A stretch of 64,000 nucleotides of DNA, from positions 20,410,267-20,474,266 of the forward strand of contig OY540809.1 in NCBI GenBank assembly GCA_961205875.1, in the 5' to 3' direction. This stretch comes from Sialis fuliginosa (taxonomy: Eukaryota; Arthropoda; Insecta; Megaloptera; Sialidae). Position 1 is the first letter of the stretch. Each line of letters opens with the position of its first letter. Below the pieces are notes generated by a model that saw only the letters and a program-made list of their open reading frames with translations, ran no database searches and was not told where the DNA came from. The position numbers were made by a program, and so were the translations under genes. Positions 21,960-33,708 of the stretch are shown here, in pieces.

Positions 21960-22562
21960 CCAAGTAAATGCTCAGTGCTTCCTCACCAAAGATAGTTTTA
22001 ATAAATACCGATAAAGTATTCAGATGAACTGCCTGCCATTGGTTAACCATTTAAATTTTATACAATTTTATTTAAAAATATTAATTCGAAAATTTTCTTA
22101 ACACGCACCGGATTATCTTTTTGCATATTTTAAAATTTTTTAAAATTTCAATCTAAATATAAATTTTTCTGCTATGCAGACGTTAAAATGATATCTTATA
22201 TGTTAAAGTAAATAGCGATATAACAAAATTAATAATGGAGATAAATCTCTATAAGGAAATATTTTACTACAAAAGTTGTGGTTGACCTATTTTATAAAAA
22301 ATTGAATGTTTTACAAAAAAGATTCTATAAAATTTTGGGGTGTCACCTCTTCCTCTTACACACGATTGTAATGATTTTTTAAATGGGACCGTCCTCAAGC
22401 TAGATCCTACCAACCAACCAAGTTTCATTAAGTTCAGTAGTTCATGAGTTATGCGTGTTACAAGTATTTAAGACACATACACACAAACAGATACGAAAAA
22501 AAGTTAAAAATTTGAAAAATAATCGCAAAGCTTCTCATGTCTTCGATATGACGAGCGAGGAA
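21960..22562 (+). repeat. Interspersed repeat family A, copy 2
   Basis: Near full length: 'ccaagtaaatgctcagtgct', 'tgccattggttaaccattta', 'ggggtgtcacctcttcct', 'gggaccgtcctcaagctag', 'accaaccaagtttcattaag', 'agacacatacacacaaacag' and the end 'tcttcgatatgacgagcgag'. Confidence 0.75.
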
Positions 22563-22566
22563 TAAA

Positions 22567-23200
22567 TATGGATTACTAATTACATGGCCAATTAAGCAAC
22601 TGATTTCACATATGAATATGTCGAACGGTTTTATTATACATACATTTATTTAGATTTTCATGCCCTTTTATCTTTGAATGAACGTATATATTTTTAGGGT
22701 TCGAATAACTTGAAATTCTATAAAAATATTTGGATAAACATTATTTTATTGTTGAATAATTTTCATGCATACTTGGTTTTATTTTTGGTACATTATTACG
22801 TTATACTTAAGATAATATTATTTTTTAAGAGATTTGTATGGTTTTTTAATGATCATAGATTCATGTTAGCTTAAGGCATTAAGGTACATATAACGACACT
22901 GAATTATTTTTATATGTTTTTGTTTCTAATACAAACTTTTGATTTGTTAAGTTTTTATTATAAGATTATTTGCTTAAATGTGTATTTTAAACGATAGTAA
23001 ATAAACTTTTATGACATTTTAAAATCTAATTTTGGTTTTTAGTTTCTTTATCTATAATTTTTGTTAGATATTCACTTAAAATATGCATTTTATTATTAAG
23101 ATATGGAATTTTTATGGCAGTGAATAATAATTTTATTAGGAGAATTAACGTTATTACGACTATTAATTTAAATTGTTATTTTATAGTTTTATGTATGATA
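22567..23200. other. AT-rich DNA, no recognised feature
   Basis: No inverted ends, frames of note or repeat matches were seen. Confidence 0.5.
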
Positions 23201-23204
23201 TATT

Positions 23205-23760
23205 CATTTGGCACTTTTGACGTTAATAATGTCTGGAGTTTCAGGGCAGATACTGGGTGGGAATTTCAGAAATGTAACGCGCTGAGATCAGTTTTGCGCG
23301 CTAGTGTAAATTTTAAAATCAGTACATCTCGACACTCAGAGAAGCTATAAAGTGGGTTTTGATCTCAAATTATAGACCTAGATAAAATCTACGAGATACA
23401 AGTAAAAATTAAAACATTTAACCAGTTTTTATGACTGATAAAATTAATATTATAAAAAAACAACAACAACAAATAACATTTTTTATGTCCACGATTGCGC
23501 TTGTAAATATTAATTAATTGAATTAAGAATAATAATAATAATAATAACAGTTTATAAGAATATATTCTGTACGACCAAACGTTTTTAATTTTTTGATTAA
23601 AGTTTTTTAAATTGAATAAATCATAATAATTATCTTATACAATACTAGTCTGGGTTTTATTTAACCCCACTGATATGTATTCACGCCAATCCCTCGACTG
23701 TGTATCCCGACACAGTCACATCCATTTTTGTTGTAATTTCAGCTGTCAAATAACCTATCA
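23205..23760 (-). repeat. Interspersed repeat family B, copy 2 (carries the empty hAT site)
   Basis: Inverse of 6440-7135 plus 10688 onward. The sequence at 23221-23245, read on the minus strand, is 'cctgaaactccagacattat' then 'taacgt', uninterrupted where copy 1 has the hAT element. It has a single copy of the 145-bp unit and an (aat)n run at 23529-23547. The 78-codon plus frame at 23114-23350 crosses its edge and is not a gene. Confidence 0.8.
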
Positions 23761-24024
23761 ATGATCAGTTAATACGCAGTTCATAACTTAAAAATTATCC
23801 TACAGCTAAATTGAATTTTAATTTCATTTTGGACTAAATACAATTTTATAATCATCCTTTATTTACAATAAGTCTTTCACTATACGCAATAATATTGTAC
23901 ACACAACCATGTTAATCAAATCTGTTGAGGATTGCCACAGTTTCTGGATGAAAATATAAGAAGACGAAAATTGCACAGTTATAAAATTTTCCATGCATAT
24001 AAATAATACGTTAAGTCGACGCTA

Positions 24025-24235
24025 CCACACATAGCGTAACACGAGATCCCCCCTATTTCCCCCATAACCCCTACATTACAGTAAATGTGTATGAGAGAGA
24101 GAAGCTATATCTGTGTTTACCTTGCAGCTAAAAATCAAATATGGCACTGACGATATTTTTCCACCGCACTGCGATAAAAATATTTTCAAACGTATGCGAC
24201 GGGAGGGGGTGTGAAAATTATGTCGGAGTATATAC
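24025..24235. promoter_or_regulatory. GC-elevated island, candidate regulatory DNA or old repeat
   Basis: 'agatcccccctatttccccc', 'tatgagagagagaagc' and 'cgtatgcgacgggaggggg' in AT-rich surroundings. Partly the inverse of 19985-20125. Confidence 0.25.
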
Positions 24236-24369
24236 ACTAAACGATCATCCCTTCGCGGGTTGTTCTATGAAAAATGTTCGTAAATTGAAATAAATTTTGA
24301 TTTTTTATTTATAAACCTTAAATTCAATTTTTGTGTCGTAAATTGTATTATTTTAGAGAAATGTATTAT

Positions 24370-24800
24370 TATATAAAAGGTTGATATTTGATTACTGTCA
24401 TTACTGAATCATACATAATCTATAGAAACTTAACTGTAAAACAGCTTAATTTAATGACAATATGTCAATGGATGTAAAAATGGTTGATATTTAAACTAAT
24501 TATTATAATAATCTATTTTTAATTAATATATTATTATCATTGCATACGATTATTTATTTTATAAATTTTTGTCGTAGTACTTATCATTTTGTAATTATTA
24601 GCAAGTGTCCATTATTGTTTTACTTTTTCCATTACTGCAGAAAAAACGGCTATAATTTGAAAAAAAAAACTATAAAACTATTAAATTGATTTAATAAAAG
24701 GTACCCACTTGCTTTATTAGTAACATGAGTTTATCAGAATTACAAAAAAAGAAACCCATTTTGCACTTAACGCGGTTAAGTATGTGGTGCCAGTATGTTA
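24370..24800 (-). mobile_element. MITE family H, copy 4, inverted
   Basis: The right end 'gtgccagtatgt' is followed by TA at 24799-24800. The interior reads as the inverse of family H ('tagtacttatcattttgta', 'actgaatcatacataatcta', 'gctttattagtaacatgagt'). The other end is eroded. The 61-codon minus frame inside is incidental. Confidence 0.7.
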
Positions 24801-25216
24801 ATTGAATTAGGAACAATATTAATCTGTGGTTCGACAGCAAAAGCAAATATATCAAATATTTTAGAAAAGGATTCATAATTTACATTTTTAGTAAAAACAA
24901 TAATTTCTTGTTTTTTCGTATAAAATGTGTATACTTCGACATAATGACATAAATAAATAAAAATTAACGAAAAGTGAAATACATTTAAAATCTACAAAAA
25001 ATTCGAAACAATATATTTAAAAAAAAATATTATAAAAAAAAATAAAATAAGTCCAATTTTTTACACCCAAATGTATCTGATTACATCTCTGTAAATTATA
25101 CTTCGTTACAGCATTTTTACAAAAAGCTATAAGATCATTCATTACCTTTTTTATATCCTTTTTTCCCGACTGTATTATCCCACTCCCCCTCCACTCGTAC
25201 ATACACATATACATAA

Positions 25217-25239
25217 ACACACACACACACACACACACA
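25217..25239. repeat. (AC)n microsatellite
   Basis: About 11 AC units within a slightly longer CA/TA-rich tract. Confidence 0.95.
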
Positions 25240-25764
25240 TACGTAGTTACGATTTCTTGTCGTTTCGTCCTGTCCAATTTATTCTAAATCAAAGCGAGAG
25301 GTTTTTAAGCGATTTATTATTGTTGTTCCGTACATTTACAAAACAGTAACCGTGGCTTGTTTGTCCTGTAATCTCTGTTTTATGTTTATAAAACACTGAG
25401 TGATTAAAAGGATCGTCATTTTAGAGCTAACGTGTATGCATGACTTTGTTTTATAAAAATGTTGAAAAATATTGTATGCAGTCATTTTTATTTTTCAGTT
25501 TTAATTAATAACCTGGAGCAAAATATACTGATTTTTGTTCTGATGTATTTTTTTGACCCATTTTTTGTAACTTTAAAGATTTCTGACAGAAAATCTGTAT
25601 AAAAGTTTTAATTGCTGATTCAGTTTTTAGGGTTCCGTAGAAAACTCTGTCAGTATGTCACAGTCCCCTCCCCCCCGCATCTTATTTAATATACCTATTC
25701 AGATGAAATTTGGTATATGGATGTAAATTGATTACCCAAAAACAGAGATGACAAGAGTTTAAAA

Positions 25765-26150
25765 AAGTATCTGCCATGGAAGCCATGAGACTTTCTTATA
25801 CGTAATACTTACAGTGAACAGTGCGCGTGATTTTTATTTTATTAAAACGTATTTCTGACAAACTAATAAAAGATAGAATAATAATATTCTCTACAACATA
25901 TATTTGATTAATTTTTTTGAACGTAATTACCAAATCGGAAACGGATGTTTACTCTTGTCATTTTTTTATTTTTCGAATTATTTTTGAAATAAGAACTAAT
26001 GTTATTATCTATAGTTTATTCCCCATACATGGTTCACTCTCAGTGTTACATATAAGAAAGTCCCATAGTATCCATAGCAAGCAAACACGAACACTGTCCG
26101 ATCTCTGTAATACGTATAAGAAAGTCCCATGACACTCATAGCAGATATTT
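25765..26150. repeat. Inverted repeat with ~40-bp arms and a third direct unit
   Basis: 'gtatctgccatggaagccat' then 'gagactttcttatacgtaat' (about 25770-25810) is inverted at about 26107-26146 ('taatacgtataagaaagtcc', 'catagcagatattt'). A further partial unit with 'acatataagaaagtccc' lies at about 26048-26075. The two short frames across it are by-products. Confidence 0.6.
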
Positions 26151-26822
26151 TTGAAACAAAATGAATAGAACAAAAATTATAGATAATTATTACCTGCAAT
26201 TTTTAACTTGACAATTTATCTGTAATTCGCACTGTTTCAAAAATAATTCGAAAATTCAAAAATTGTAAACATCCGTATCCGGTTGAATATTTATAGAGAT
26301 TACATCTTTTGTCAACATGAAATAACTCTTAATACGTATAGAATGTTAGTGAAAATGGTTACGGAATCCTATCATGTACGTGCCCAACACGCACTTGGCC
26401 GTTATTTTTTAATTAATCAAATATCAAAGAATATTACTGCTTCAAATTATGTGTAGGTATTTAAAACGTAATAAAATAATTTTTAATTAGAATGGCAATT
26501 TTACAAAAAGGAATATGTACTGCCTTTTGATGTTCACGTTAACAATACTTTTGTTTTTGTATCAAACATTTGTTTCATCGCTAATTTTTTATACTTGTTT
26601 CTTTGAAATCATAAAAAATATAGTACGTGAAACACAATAAAATTACATATACCTACATGTATACTTAACATGAAAGGTACCTAATAACGATGCCTGGGTT
26701 TTCAGAAATATTTCATTGAAGTAAAATTATGTTTTGATTAACATTTCGTACTTTGTTGTTTATATAAAAGTCGATATATATTTTTATCATTCCTTTTAAC
26801 TAAAAAAAGGTATATATGAAAT
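26150..26822. other. AT-rich DNA, no recognised feature
   Basis: No feature seen. Confidence 0.5.
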
Positions 26823-27059
26823 TTAAAATTGAAATAAAATAGCATTTAAAATAAGTAATTGTAAAATTTCCGCAACATGAATTATTAATTTATGCTCGGC
26901 TTTTACAAAATAGATTAAATTGTTTCTGTTTTCACATAAAGCACAATCAAAACACTGTTGCCAACAACAAAGTATTGGCGTGAACTGTGGTTTAGAGGTT
27001 GGTAGTGCTGTTTTTTGTTGTCTTTCGTATGTTTTCCGGTCGCATAAAAGTGCAGCCAT
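26823..27059 (-). other. 78-codon frame, not recognised
   Basis: Starts 'ataaaatggctgcactttta', a fair initiation context. The first 45 residues are Cys-rich and polar (MAALLCDRKTYERQQ..., CCWQQCFDCALC), and the tail is hydrophobic. The codons in the first half are less AT-biased than elsewhere. No splice sites, domain or second copy were seen. It may be a decayed exon or chance. Confidence 0.2.
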
Positions 27060-27334
27060 TTTATAACCGCCAGCTTGCTCTATTTGTCTTCCTGTGGAAT
27101 AGAAATAAAGGTTTTGTGTGTTGACAAGTATTGGAAACTGGGTTGAATAAGGAATATGTGTTGTTCTTTGTTGTGATTTTTTTGAATTATTGATTCTTAC
27201 AGCTTTCGGGGTGAATTGAAAAAATAATCTCAGATTTTTTGATTTGCTTGACTATCTCAAATTTGAATTTTGGTTAAAAATTCCATTAAATTACATTTTT
27301 ATTTTGTTCAAACGTTCAATTATGAGTATTTTTA

Positions 27335-27780
27335 GTGTTCTGTGCTAAACGGAACACTTAAGGAATAACTTCGGTGACCGTCCGTCCGTCTATCACAGGC
27401 GATTTTCTCTCAAACTATTCGATGTGAAAATTGTCAAATAAAAACTAATTAAAGCACGAATTTAAAAATATATTTATGATGTATTTTTTACATTTTTTAA
27501 ACATTTTTCGGAAAAAATGCTTAAAAAATGTTTCCCACCGTTTTCAGCAAAAAGATCGCTCAGAAAAATCTGAAAATAATCACATTGAGTAGAATGAGCC
27601 AAAATTATCAGAATTGAAAAATACTAGCGCGATCAATTGTTATAAACAATTGAATTATTTATTTCCTTATAACTGCTGAATCATTGGTTTTAGGGAAAAA
27701 GTTTTTCATCAAAAAATATTTACGATGTAAGAAAAAACTTTTGCCCTTACACGTTTTTAAAAATTTTCAATAATTTAAGT
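27335..27780 (+). repeat. Interspersed repeat family C, copy 2
   Basis: Same landmarks as copy 1 ('ccgtctatcacaggcgattt', 'gctcagaaaaatctgaaaa', 'cgatcaattgttataaaca', 'cccttacacgttttt'). It is followed at 27786-27802 by a 17-base G run. Confidence 0.75.
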
Positions 27781-27785
27781 AGGTC

Positions 27786-27802
27786 GGGGGGGGGGGGGGG
27801 GG
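27786..27802 (+). repeat. Poly-G tract
   Basis: Seventeen consecutive G at the edge of repeat C, rare in this AT-rich window. The only comparable run is at 11464-11486. Confidence 0.9.
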
Positions 27803-27915
27803 CTGATGACATGAAACACTAATTATGCAAGTATAGTTTGTTGCACTTTTTATGATTGTTGTTAACTTATTATAAGTATCTTTTGTTTTCATTAGAATTA
27901 ATAGATACACTAGTT

Positions 27916-28535
27916 TTAAGGTAGTTCCAGCATGAAATCACTTTTCGACAGATTTGGCCGAATTTTTTTTCTCGGGTTTATAACAACTTTATTTATGAAT
28001 TCCTAAAATTTCATAATTTTTGGCCGTTTAGATCGCGAGATATTTAAAGACAAAGTTCGCGATTTTGAGGGTCATGTCCCATTTAAAGCATGTAAAATGT
28101 CCGGTCTCTCCAACTATTTTTTATTATATTAAAAAATTCACTCGACAGAATTGGAAAAAAAACTAGGAGAGTGTTGAGAAATGATTTTCGAATAAGTTAA
28201 AAAAATAAAAATAGCACCTCGCCGTTTTATTATCAAGATGTAATAATTAAAAAAATTAATTTTCGATCCATTTCCAACCTGTTCACTCAACAGATTATAG
28301 TGATCTGGCAACGCTGTGCGCAACGCTCTCTGAAATAGTGTAGAATAAAAACGCGATACTATTTGTACATACTGAGACCATAAACAAAAATACATAAACA
28401 CTCAGAGCAACGTTGCCAGATCACTGAAACTAACCATATGTAATTGTATGTGTGAATGTCTGTGTGCCGAGGCTTCTAAATTTTTATCTATAGTAAATTG
28501 TCTGATTATACTATACCACGCTGGAACTACGTTAA
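27916..28535. mobile_element. TTAA-flanked non-autonomous element 3
   Basis: TTAA at 27916-27919 and 28532-28535 encloses a 612-bp element with inverted ends 'ggtagttccagcatg' and 'cacgctggaactacg'. Inside is another inverted pair around 'gatctggcaacg' (about 28301-28315 and 28408-28425). The 87-codon minus frame at 28138-28401 lies in it and shows no domain. Probably a piggyBac-type MITE. Confidence 0.78.
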
Positions 28536-28860
28536 TTTAAAAAATGCTAGAGTGATTAATAAGCTGTTACATTTCTATTGCACCTGAACATATGTATATG
28601 AAGTACCTCTGGAAGAGTTATATGTAAAAGCCATCACATTGTACGTGTATATTGTATATAGTACTTATATATACTCTTTACTGTTTATTCTTCTAGATAG
28701 AACGCTGAAGCTATGTATATTTAACAATAACTATAGGTACACTATGGCGAAGCCATTCAATGAAATTGGCTTCAGCTCTTAGAGATGTTTATACTATTCA
28801 CCCCTTTTTTCCCACCCCATAATGTTTAAACGATGCACTACTACTTGATTAAGAATTTGT

Positions 28861-29347
28861 GACTACTTCAGTGTTTCTCAACCTTTTAGTATTTGTGACC
28901 CAATTTTCAATCATAATTCTCATCGCGCCACCCCTCCTCTCATACAATAATTTTCACTAAAATCGTGCTGTAATTGTAATATAAGTTTCTATTTAATTTA
29001 ATTGTATTTTCTTTCGAAAAACTTTGATCTGCAAGACAGACCCAAGGGAGTCACTAATAATTATTAATATTGTTTTTATTTTAATATTGATAAGTTAATT
29101 ATTAAATACATTATGCGGTACTGATACAATCCTATTTATCAGTGTATTATATCAGTATAAATGAAATGTGTATTTTATTTTTTATTATGCCAGAATGTAT
29201 TTTATTACTTTTGTTTCAGTAAATTAAATAATTTTTTTAATAATATTTTTTCTCATTTTTTTCTCGATATGCTCGCGCGCCCCATTTAGTTTTATCACGC
29301 CCCCCTAGGGGGGCGCACCCCACAGGTTGAGAATCGCTGGACTACTT
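28861..29347. mobile_element. 471-bp hAT-type MITE
   Basis: 'gactactt' is duplicated exactly at 28861-28868 and 29340-29347. The element (28869-29339) has inverted ends 'cagtgtttctcaacct' and 'aggttgagaatcgctg', a familiar hAT end form. The right part has 'cgcccccctaggggggcg', a GC-rich palindrome. No coding region. Confidence 0.88.
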
Positions 29348-29782
29348 ACAACCTTTCCTTTTTTTGCATTTATTTTTCATTTCCTGTTCGTAGAAAAAGG
29401 AAGTTGTTGTAATTTCCCATGTTTTTTTTCTTGAGTTTGAAAAACAAATGTGGTTTTATAAACAAAACAAGACGAAACATTTTTGTTTTTATATTTTATT
29501 TTTAAATAAAAAAAATAGGTATGTTTTTCAAAAAAGAATCTATCACAATAACACGAACCATTGTAATATTAAAAGATTAACGCCCAGTAACTAATTGTCA
29601 TTTAGCTTATAACTACATTTAAATTTTGTGTCATATTATCAACAGAACTACATTTTTCTATGAGAGCTTAATATTTAACTAAATATGATTTTAAATGTAC
29701 ATTTATATCATATGACATTTAAATCATGTTAATACACCAATATACTTTAAGGAGCATTAATTCTAAGTTCTAAGACTGAACA

Positions 29783-30452
29783 TAAGGTACTGACACCAGT
29801 CTTGGACGCTTTAAGAGCAAGGTATACATCAAAATAATTGTTGTACGCTTTTTTTAGTATTTATTACAAATAGAAGTGAATGAAACTTAAATCATTCGGA
29901 AGGTACTATGCCATAGATGTGCACAAAAAATCATGTGTGTAGGTTGCCGTTAAGGCAGGTAAAATAAAGTTAACATACACACATGATATCCCCTCTCGCT
30001 GTTTATTTATTTCCCCTCGCAACGATCAACAGCATAGCAATACTAATAGCGCTACCAAGCGGCAAAAATAAATAGTTTTGGGTTTCTGTCAAACATAACT
30101 GCGTATAGAAATTTCAATTCGCGTTCAATTGCAGTGTTTTTATTTGGAAATTTTTGTTGTAAAAGCAGGTTAAAAAATCATGTGTTTATGTTGCCGTTAA
30201 GGCAGGTAAAGTATTGGTCGAATTTTGTAATGATTAATAAATAGATTACACAAATAATTAGTTAAAATATCCACCATTTTGACAACCATTGCCCGGTTGT
30301 CATCAAATTCAGCTGTTTTACAGTTAAGTGTCTATAAATTACGATCCAGTAATGGCAGTAATCAAATAACAACAAATATTTATAATTTAGTACATTTAAT
30401 TAAACTAGTGTCAAACACTGGGGTATTGTCTGAAACTGGTGCTAGTACCTTA
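29783..30452 (+). mobile_element. MITE family H, copy 2, with nested repeat I
   Basis: TA at 29783-29784 and 30451-30452. Ends are 'aggtactgacaccagtc' and 'gaaactggtgctagtacct'. The middle of the family H sequence is replaced by repeat I (about 29832-30217), and the remaining right half keeps 'aagtgtctataaattacga' and 'aacaacaaatattt'. Confidence 0.8.
29832..30217 (+). repeat. Interspersed repeat family I, copy 1
   Basis: Matches 37976-38316: 'ttagtatttatta', 'aatcattcggaaggtact', 'catagatgt', 'caacagcatagcaata', 'agttttgggtttctgtcaa' and 'gttgccgttaaggcagg'. Within it, 'aaaaaatcatgtgt' followed by 'gttgccgttaaggcaggtaaa' occurs twice (about 29925 and 30172) as direct repeats 247 bp apart. 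Confidence 0.7.
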
Positions 30453-30999
30453 TAATTAACATCATAAGAAAATTGTAGAACTTGAATCAGAAATAAATTT
30501 CGCTTTAGACCTATATTTATGACATTAATATATACTTAAGTAAATCAAAATAACAAAACTCTGAAAGTCAATTTAGTTAATTAAAGCCAAACCGAATAAT
30601 AGAAACTGGAGATATATATCAAAGGCAACTTGTGTGCAAATAACCGCAGCTAAATTTATTGATTGATTGAGAACCAATATTATAAAATACATATACTTGG
30701 GATTGGGTACAATTTCATAAATTGAATATGTATACTTTATGTAATGTGTTGTTGACCCTAGTCATTTCCATATGTCTCGAAGGGTCGGTGAAAACTTTTA
30801 TAAGGGAAGTACAAATTAATTAACGTAACTGATGAAATTTAATAATCCAAAATCGTTCATTATTTCTCATCTTAAATTACATTTTAGTAAACATTTTTCT
30901 GAAGATAATTGGCATTTCAAAATATGATTATACCTATAAATATTGCATGCTTACTTGATTTTACATTTCGATTTATGTATCTCGTAACCCTTTGAATTT

Positions 31000-31438
31000 T
31001 GCTTTCTCGCAATATCGAAGATACGAGAAGCTTTGTGATCGTTTTTAAAAGAGAAAAATTTTTTTTCTACGATTTCAAAATTTTAAATTGATCTTTTCAT
31101 TTCAGGTCAAGACAAACCATTTTCGTTTCGTATTGATCTGTCTGTGTGTGTGTCTGTCCCCTGAATCCTTGTCACATGTATAACTCATAAACCACTAAAC
31201 CCATATTAATGAATTTTGGTTGGATGGTTGAGTCTGGTTTGAGAACAGTTCCATTTCAAAATCATTTTGTGTGTCACAAATCAAATCAATTGTGTGTAAG
31301 GAGGAGGGGTGACATCCCAAAAAAATGTTCAAGATATCTCAAGAACGACATATGTTACGTGAAAATTTTATAGATTATTTTTTGTAGAGCATTCAATTTC
31401 CTATAATATAGGTCTACGACGTTTGTTGTAAAATATAA
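31000..31438 (-). repeat. Interspersed repeat family A, copy 5 (truncated)
   Basis: Inverse orientation with 'aatatcgaagatacgagaag', 'tcaggtcaagacaaacc', 'taaggaggaggggtgacatc' and 'attcaatttcctataatata'. The part corresponding to the other end is missing. Confidence 0.7.
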
Positions 31439-31447
31439 ATAAAATTG

Positions 31448-31800
31448 AAAATATAATTTATTGATTTTCTCAGTAACTACTGAAAAGATTTTATTCCGGT
31501 TTTCACTAACAGATAGATTAATTTCATGAAGTCAGAAAAAACAATTCGCGGTGAACCGTGAGTTGTGGACATGTTGGGTGGATATTTGGGTGGGCATATT
31601 GGGTTGGAATATTGCATATTTTTGGTCACTATGATTTTGTGGATATTAACCCGGGTAACAACGAGTCCAATGCTTTAGTCAGTAATAAAACATGGCTCAG
31701 TAAACATAGATGTAGCTTATGTATTTAGATCAGACGGTCGCACGGGCATTAATTTATTTCGAAAAAAATGCGGATCAAAAGTCAAAGCTAATCAATTTAA
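31448..31800 (+). repeat. Interspersed repeat family M, copy 2
   Basis: 'gattttctcagtaactactg', 'ttttattccggttttcacta' and 'acaattcgcggtgaaccg', followed by a 'gggtggatatttgggtggg' stretch and 'gatcagacggtcgcacggg'. Confidence 0.6.
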
Positions 31801-32170
31801 AAAAAAATGTTTGAACTTTAGAAAACAATAGTATGTTTTGTGAAACAGTTCTATTCATATAAAATACACAAAATAGAAAAATATGTTTTCACTTTTCCAC
31901 AGTTTAATTAAATAAAATCCAAAACCGCAGAGTTTAAAAACTGAATTAGTATTTAAACAACCGCAGCGTACTTTTTGTAAAAAACCTGACCAATAATCGG
32001 ATTCAGAATCGAATCACGTGGCCGTTCATGCAAAACTAAATACACCGCATATGTTTGCTTCAATATTTAATTATTTTCAAATTCAGTGCTCACAGAATCA
32101 AGTTAACCCGGTACTGGTCACGCTCTATTCAAATTTTAAATATATATCTTATAAAATTGTAAGTTATTGT

Positions 32171-32535
32171 TTTTAACCGTCTTCATAAAAGAAGGAGGAG
32201 GTTCCTTCAAAATTCGACATTATATAATTTTTAAATATGTTCGGGCATTTTTTTGTTTATTTGAAAGAGTATACTCCCGAGGTGATCCCATATAAATTTT
32301 AATAGAATCTGACCATGCATTTCAAAGAAAAAAGGAAAAAATAAAAACAATTTAAGAAGAATATAAAAGCGACTTAAAAAAACTAAAATTACTGAAAGTA
32401 CCTATACAATTATTAAATTTTACTATTTTTGAAGTCAGTGTCAAGCCAATAAAAAACCTTATAAGAAAAAAAAAATCTTACTGTACTTTTCTGTATTTCT
32501 AAGGCTTTTTTTGAAGTCAGTTTTTTGGTTTGATG
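32171..32535 (-). repeat. Interspersed repeat family P, copy 3
   Basis: Inverted copy: 'ttttaaccgtcttc', 'gaaggaggaggttcc', 'tttgaaagagtatactcccg', 'aggtgatccca', 'agaatctgaccatgcat' and 'gaagtcag'. Confidence 0.7.
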
Positions 32536-33035
32536 TCATCTTTACAATTTTTTTTACTATTCTTAAAAAATCTCTTCCTACTAAACCGTTCATAAAATTA
32601 ATTTTAAATTTATTATTATATTGCATAATATAATAAACATTTTAAGAGTAATCTAAAAATTGTGAGACATGCCCAATTTCCCCAATCTATGTTACCAGTA
32701 TGTTTGTGGCAACAGCTTGGTACCTATCTGTTAAGTATCAAAAGCTGGGTTCTAATTGATTCTTTTGGAGATATACAAGACTGTTAGAAATAACATCCAT
32801 TGGTGAAACTAAGAGAGAGAGAGAGGGGGGGGATAGTTGAGAGATATTTTATTTTATCCAGACACTGGACGAGCCTGCTTCGGGTTAACAAATCCAGTGC
32901 CCACAGAATGACGTTAACATTCGTGTAATTGAACAAACGGGACCGTGTTTTTTTTGTGCGCAGATCTTAATACGTTTTTGTGCGGTGCATTTTAAACATT
33001 AATGAATCGGAATGGGATTGGCTTCAGATTGACTG

Positions 33036-33142
33036 TTAACCCTTTCGTTACGAGAAGCGTACGTACACGTTTCGTATATATGTGTTTTATGGGTTTATAC
33101 TGATTATATATTGGTTAAAAAAAAACGTAACGAAAGGGTTAA
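33036..33142. mobile_element. 99-bp TTAA-flanked MITE (element 4)
   Basis: TTAA at 33036-33039 and 33139-33142. Inverted ends 'ccctttcgttacg' and 'cgtaacgaaaggg' match exactly over 13 bp. TTAA next to CCCTTT is the form expected of piggyBac ends. A further short palindrome 'aagcgtacgtacacgttt' lies inside. One of the smallest elements in the window. Confidence 0.88.
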
Positions 33143-33284
33143 AAGTTTATACAACCTCAAAGATTGTATATTTTTATCAATGCATTCAAATGTATGGTTG
33201 TGTTTTATATTTCCAATTAAAGAATATATTCATTGATGGAAATACGCCGTATAATATGTGTTATATCATATATTAAATGCTCTC

Positions 33285-33506
33285 TGTTACCCGCAACTTC
33301 GTTTGCGTAGAATACAGGTAAGGTATATAATACAGCATTCTGTTATGATAGTCCATAAAACAGGTCGCGTGTACAAATGTCACACACCGATTTTTTATCT
33401 AATAAATTTTTGATATACAAAGTAGCCTATGTCCTTCCCCAGGACACAAGTTATCTCCCTGCCAAATTTCATCAAGATCGGTTCAGCGGTTTTACTTAAA
33501 ACAGTT
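33285..33506 (+). repeat. Interspersed repeat family E, copy 3
   Basis: 'ttacccgcaacttcgtttgc', 'ctgttatgatagtccataaa', 'gtacaaatgtcacacaccga', 'agcctatgtccttccccagg' and 'caaatttcatcaagatcggt'. It stops after 'tcagcggttt', lacking the final 'aatattagta' end. Confidence 0.8.
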
Positions 33507-33708
33507 TTATTTCCTGAACCGCTTTAAAAATAATTTTCAAAATTTATTAATTGACTAGAGTACACATTGGTTTTAGGTTACGTTATGGTTTTCAAAAATA
33601 GAAGGGGTGCATTTATTTTATGTTTTATGTTAGAAATGTTATATCTTTAAGTTTTGTTGTTTTATTTTGGCTTTAAGTAATTTTTAATAAAATTTTGTTT
33701 TTTATAAT

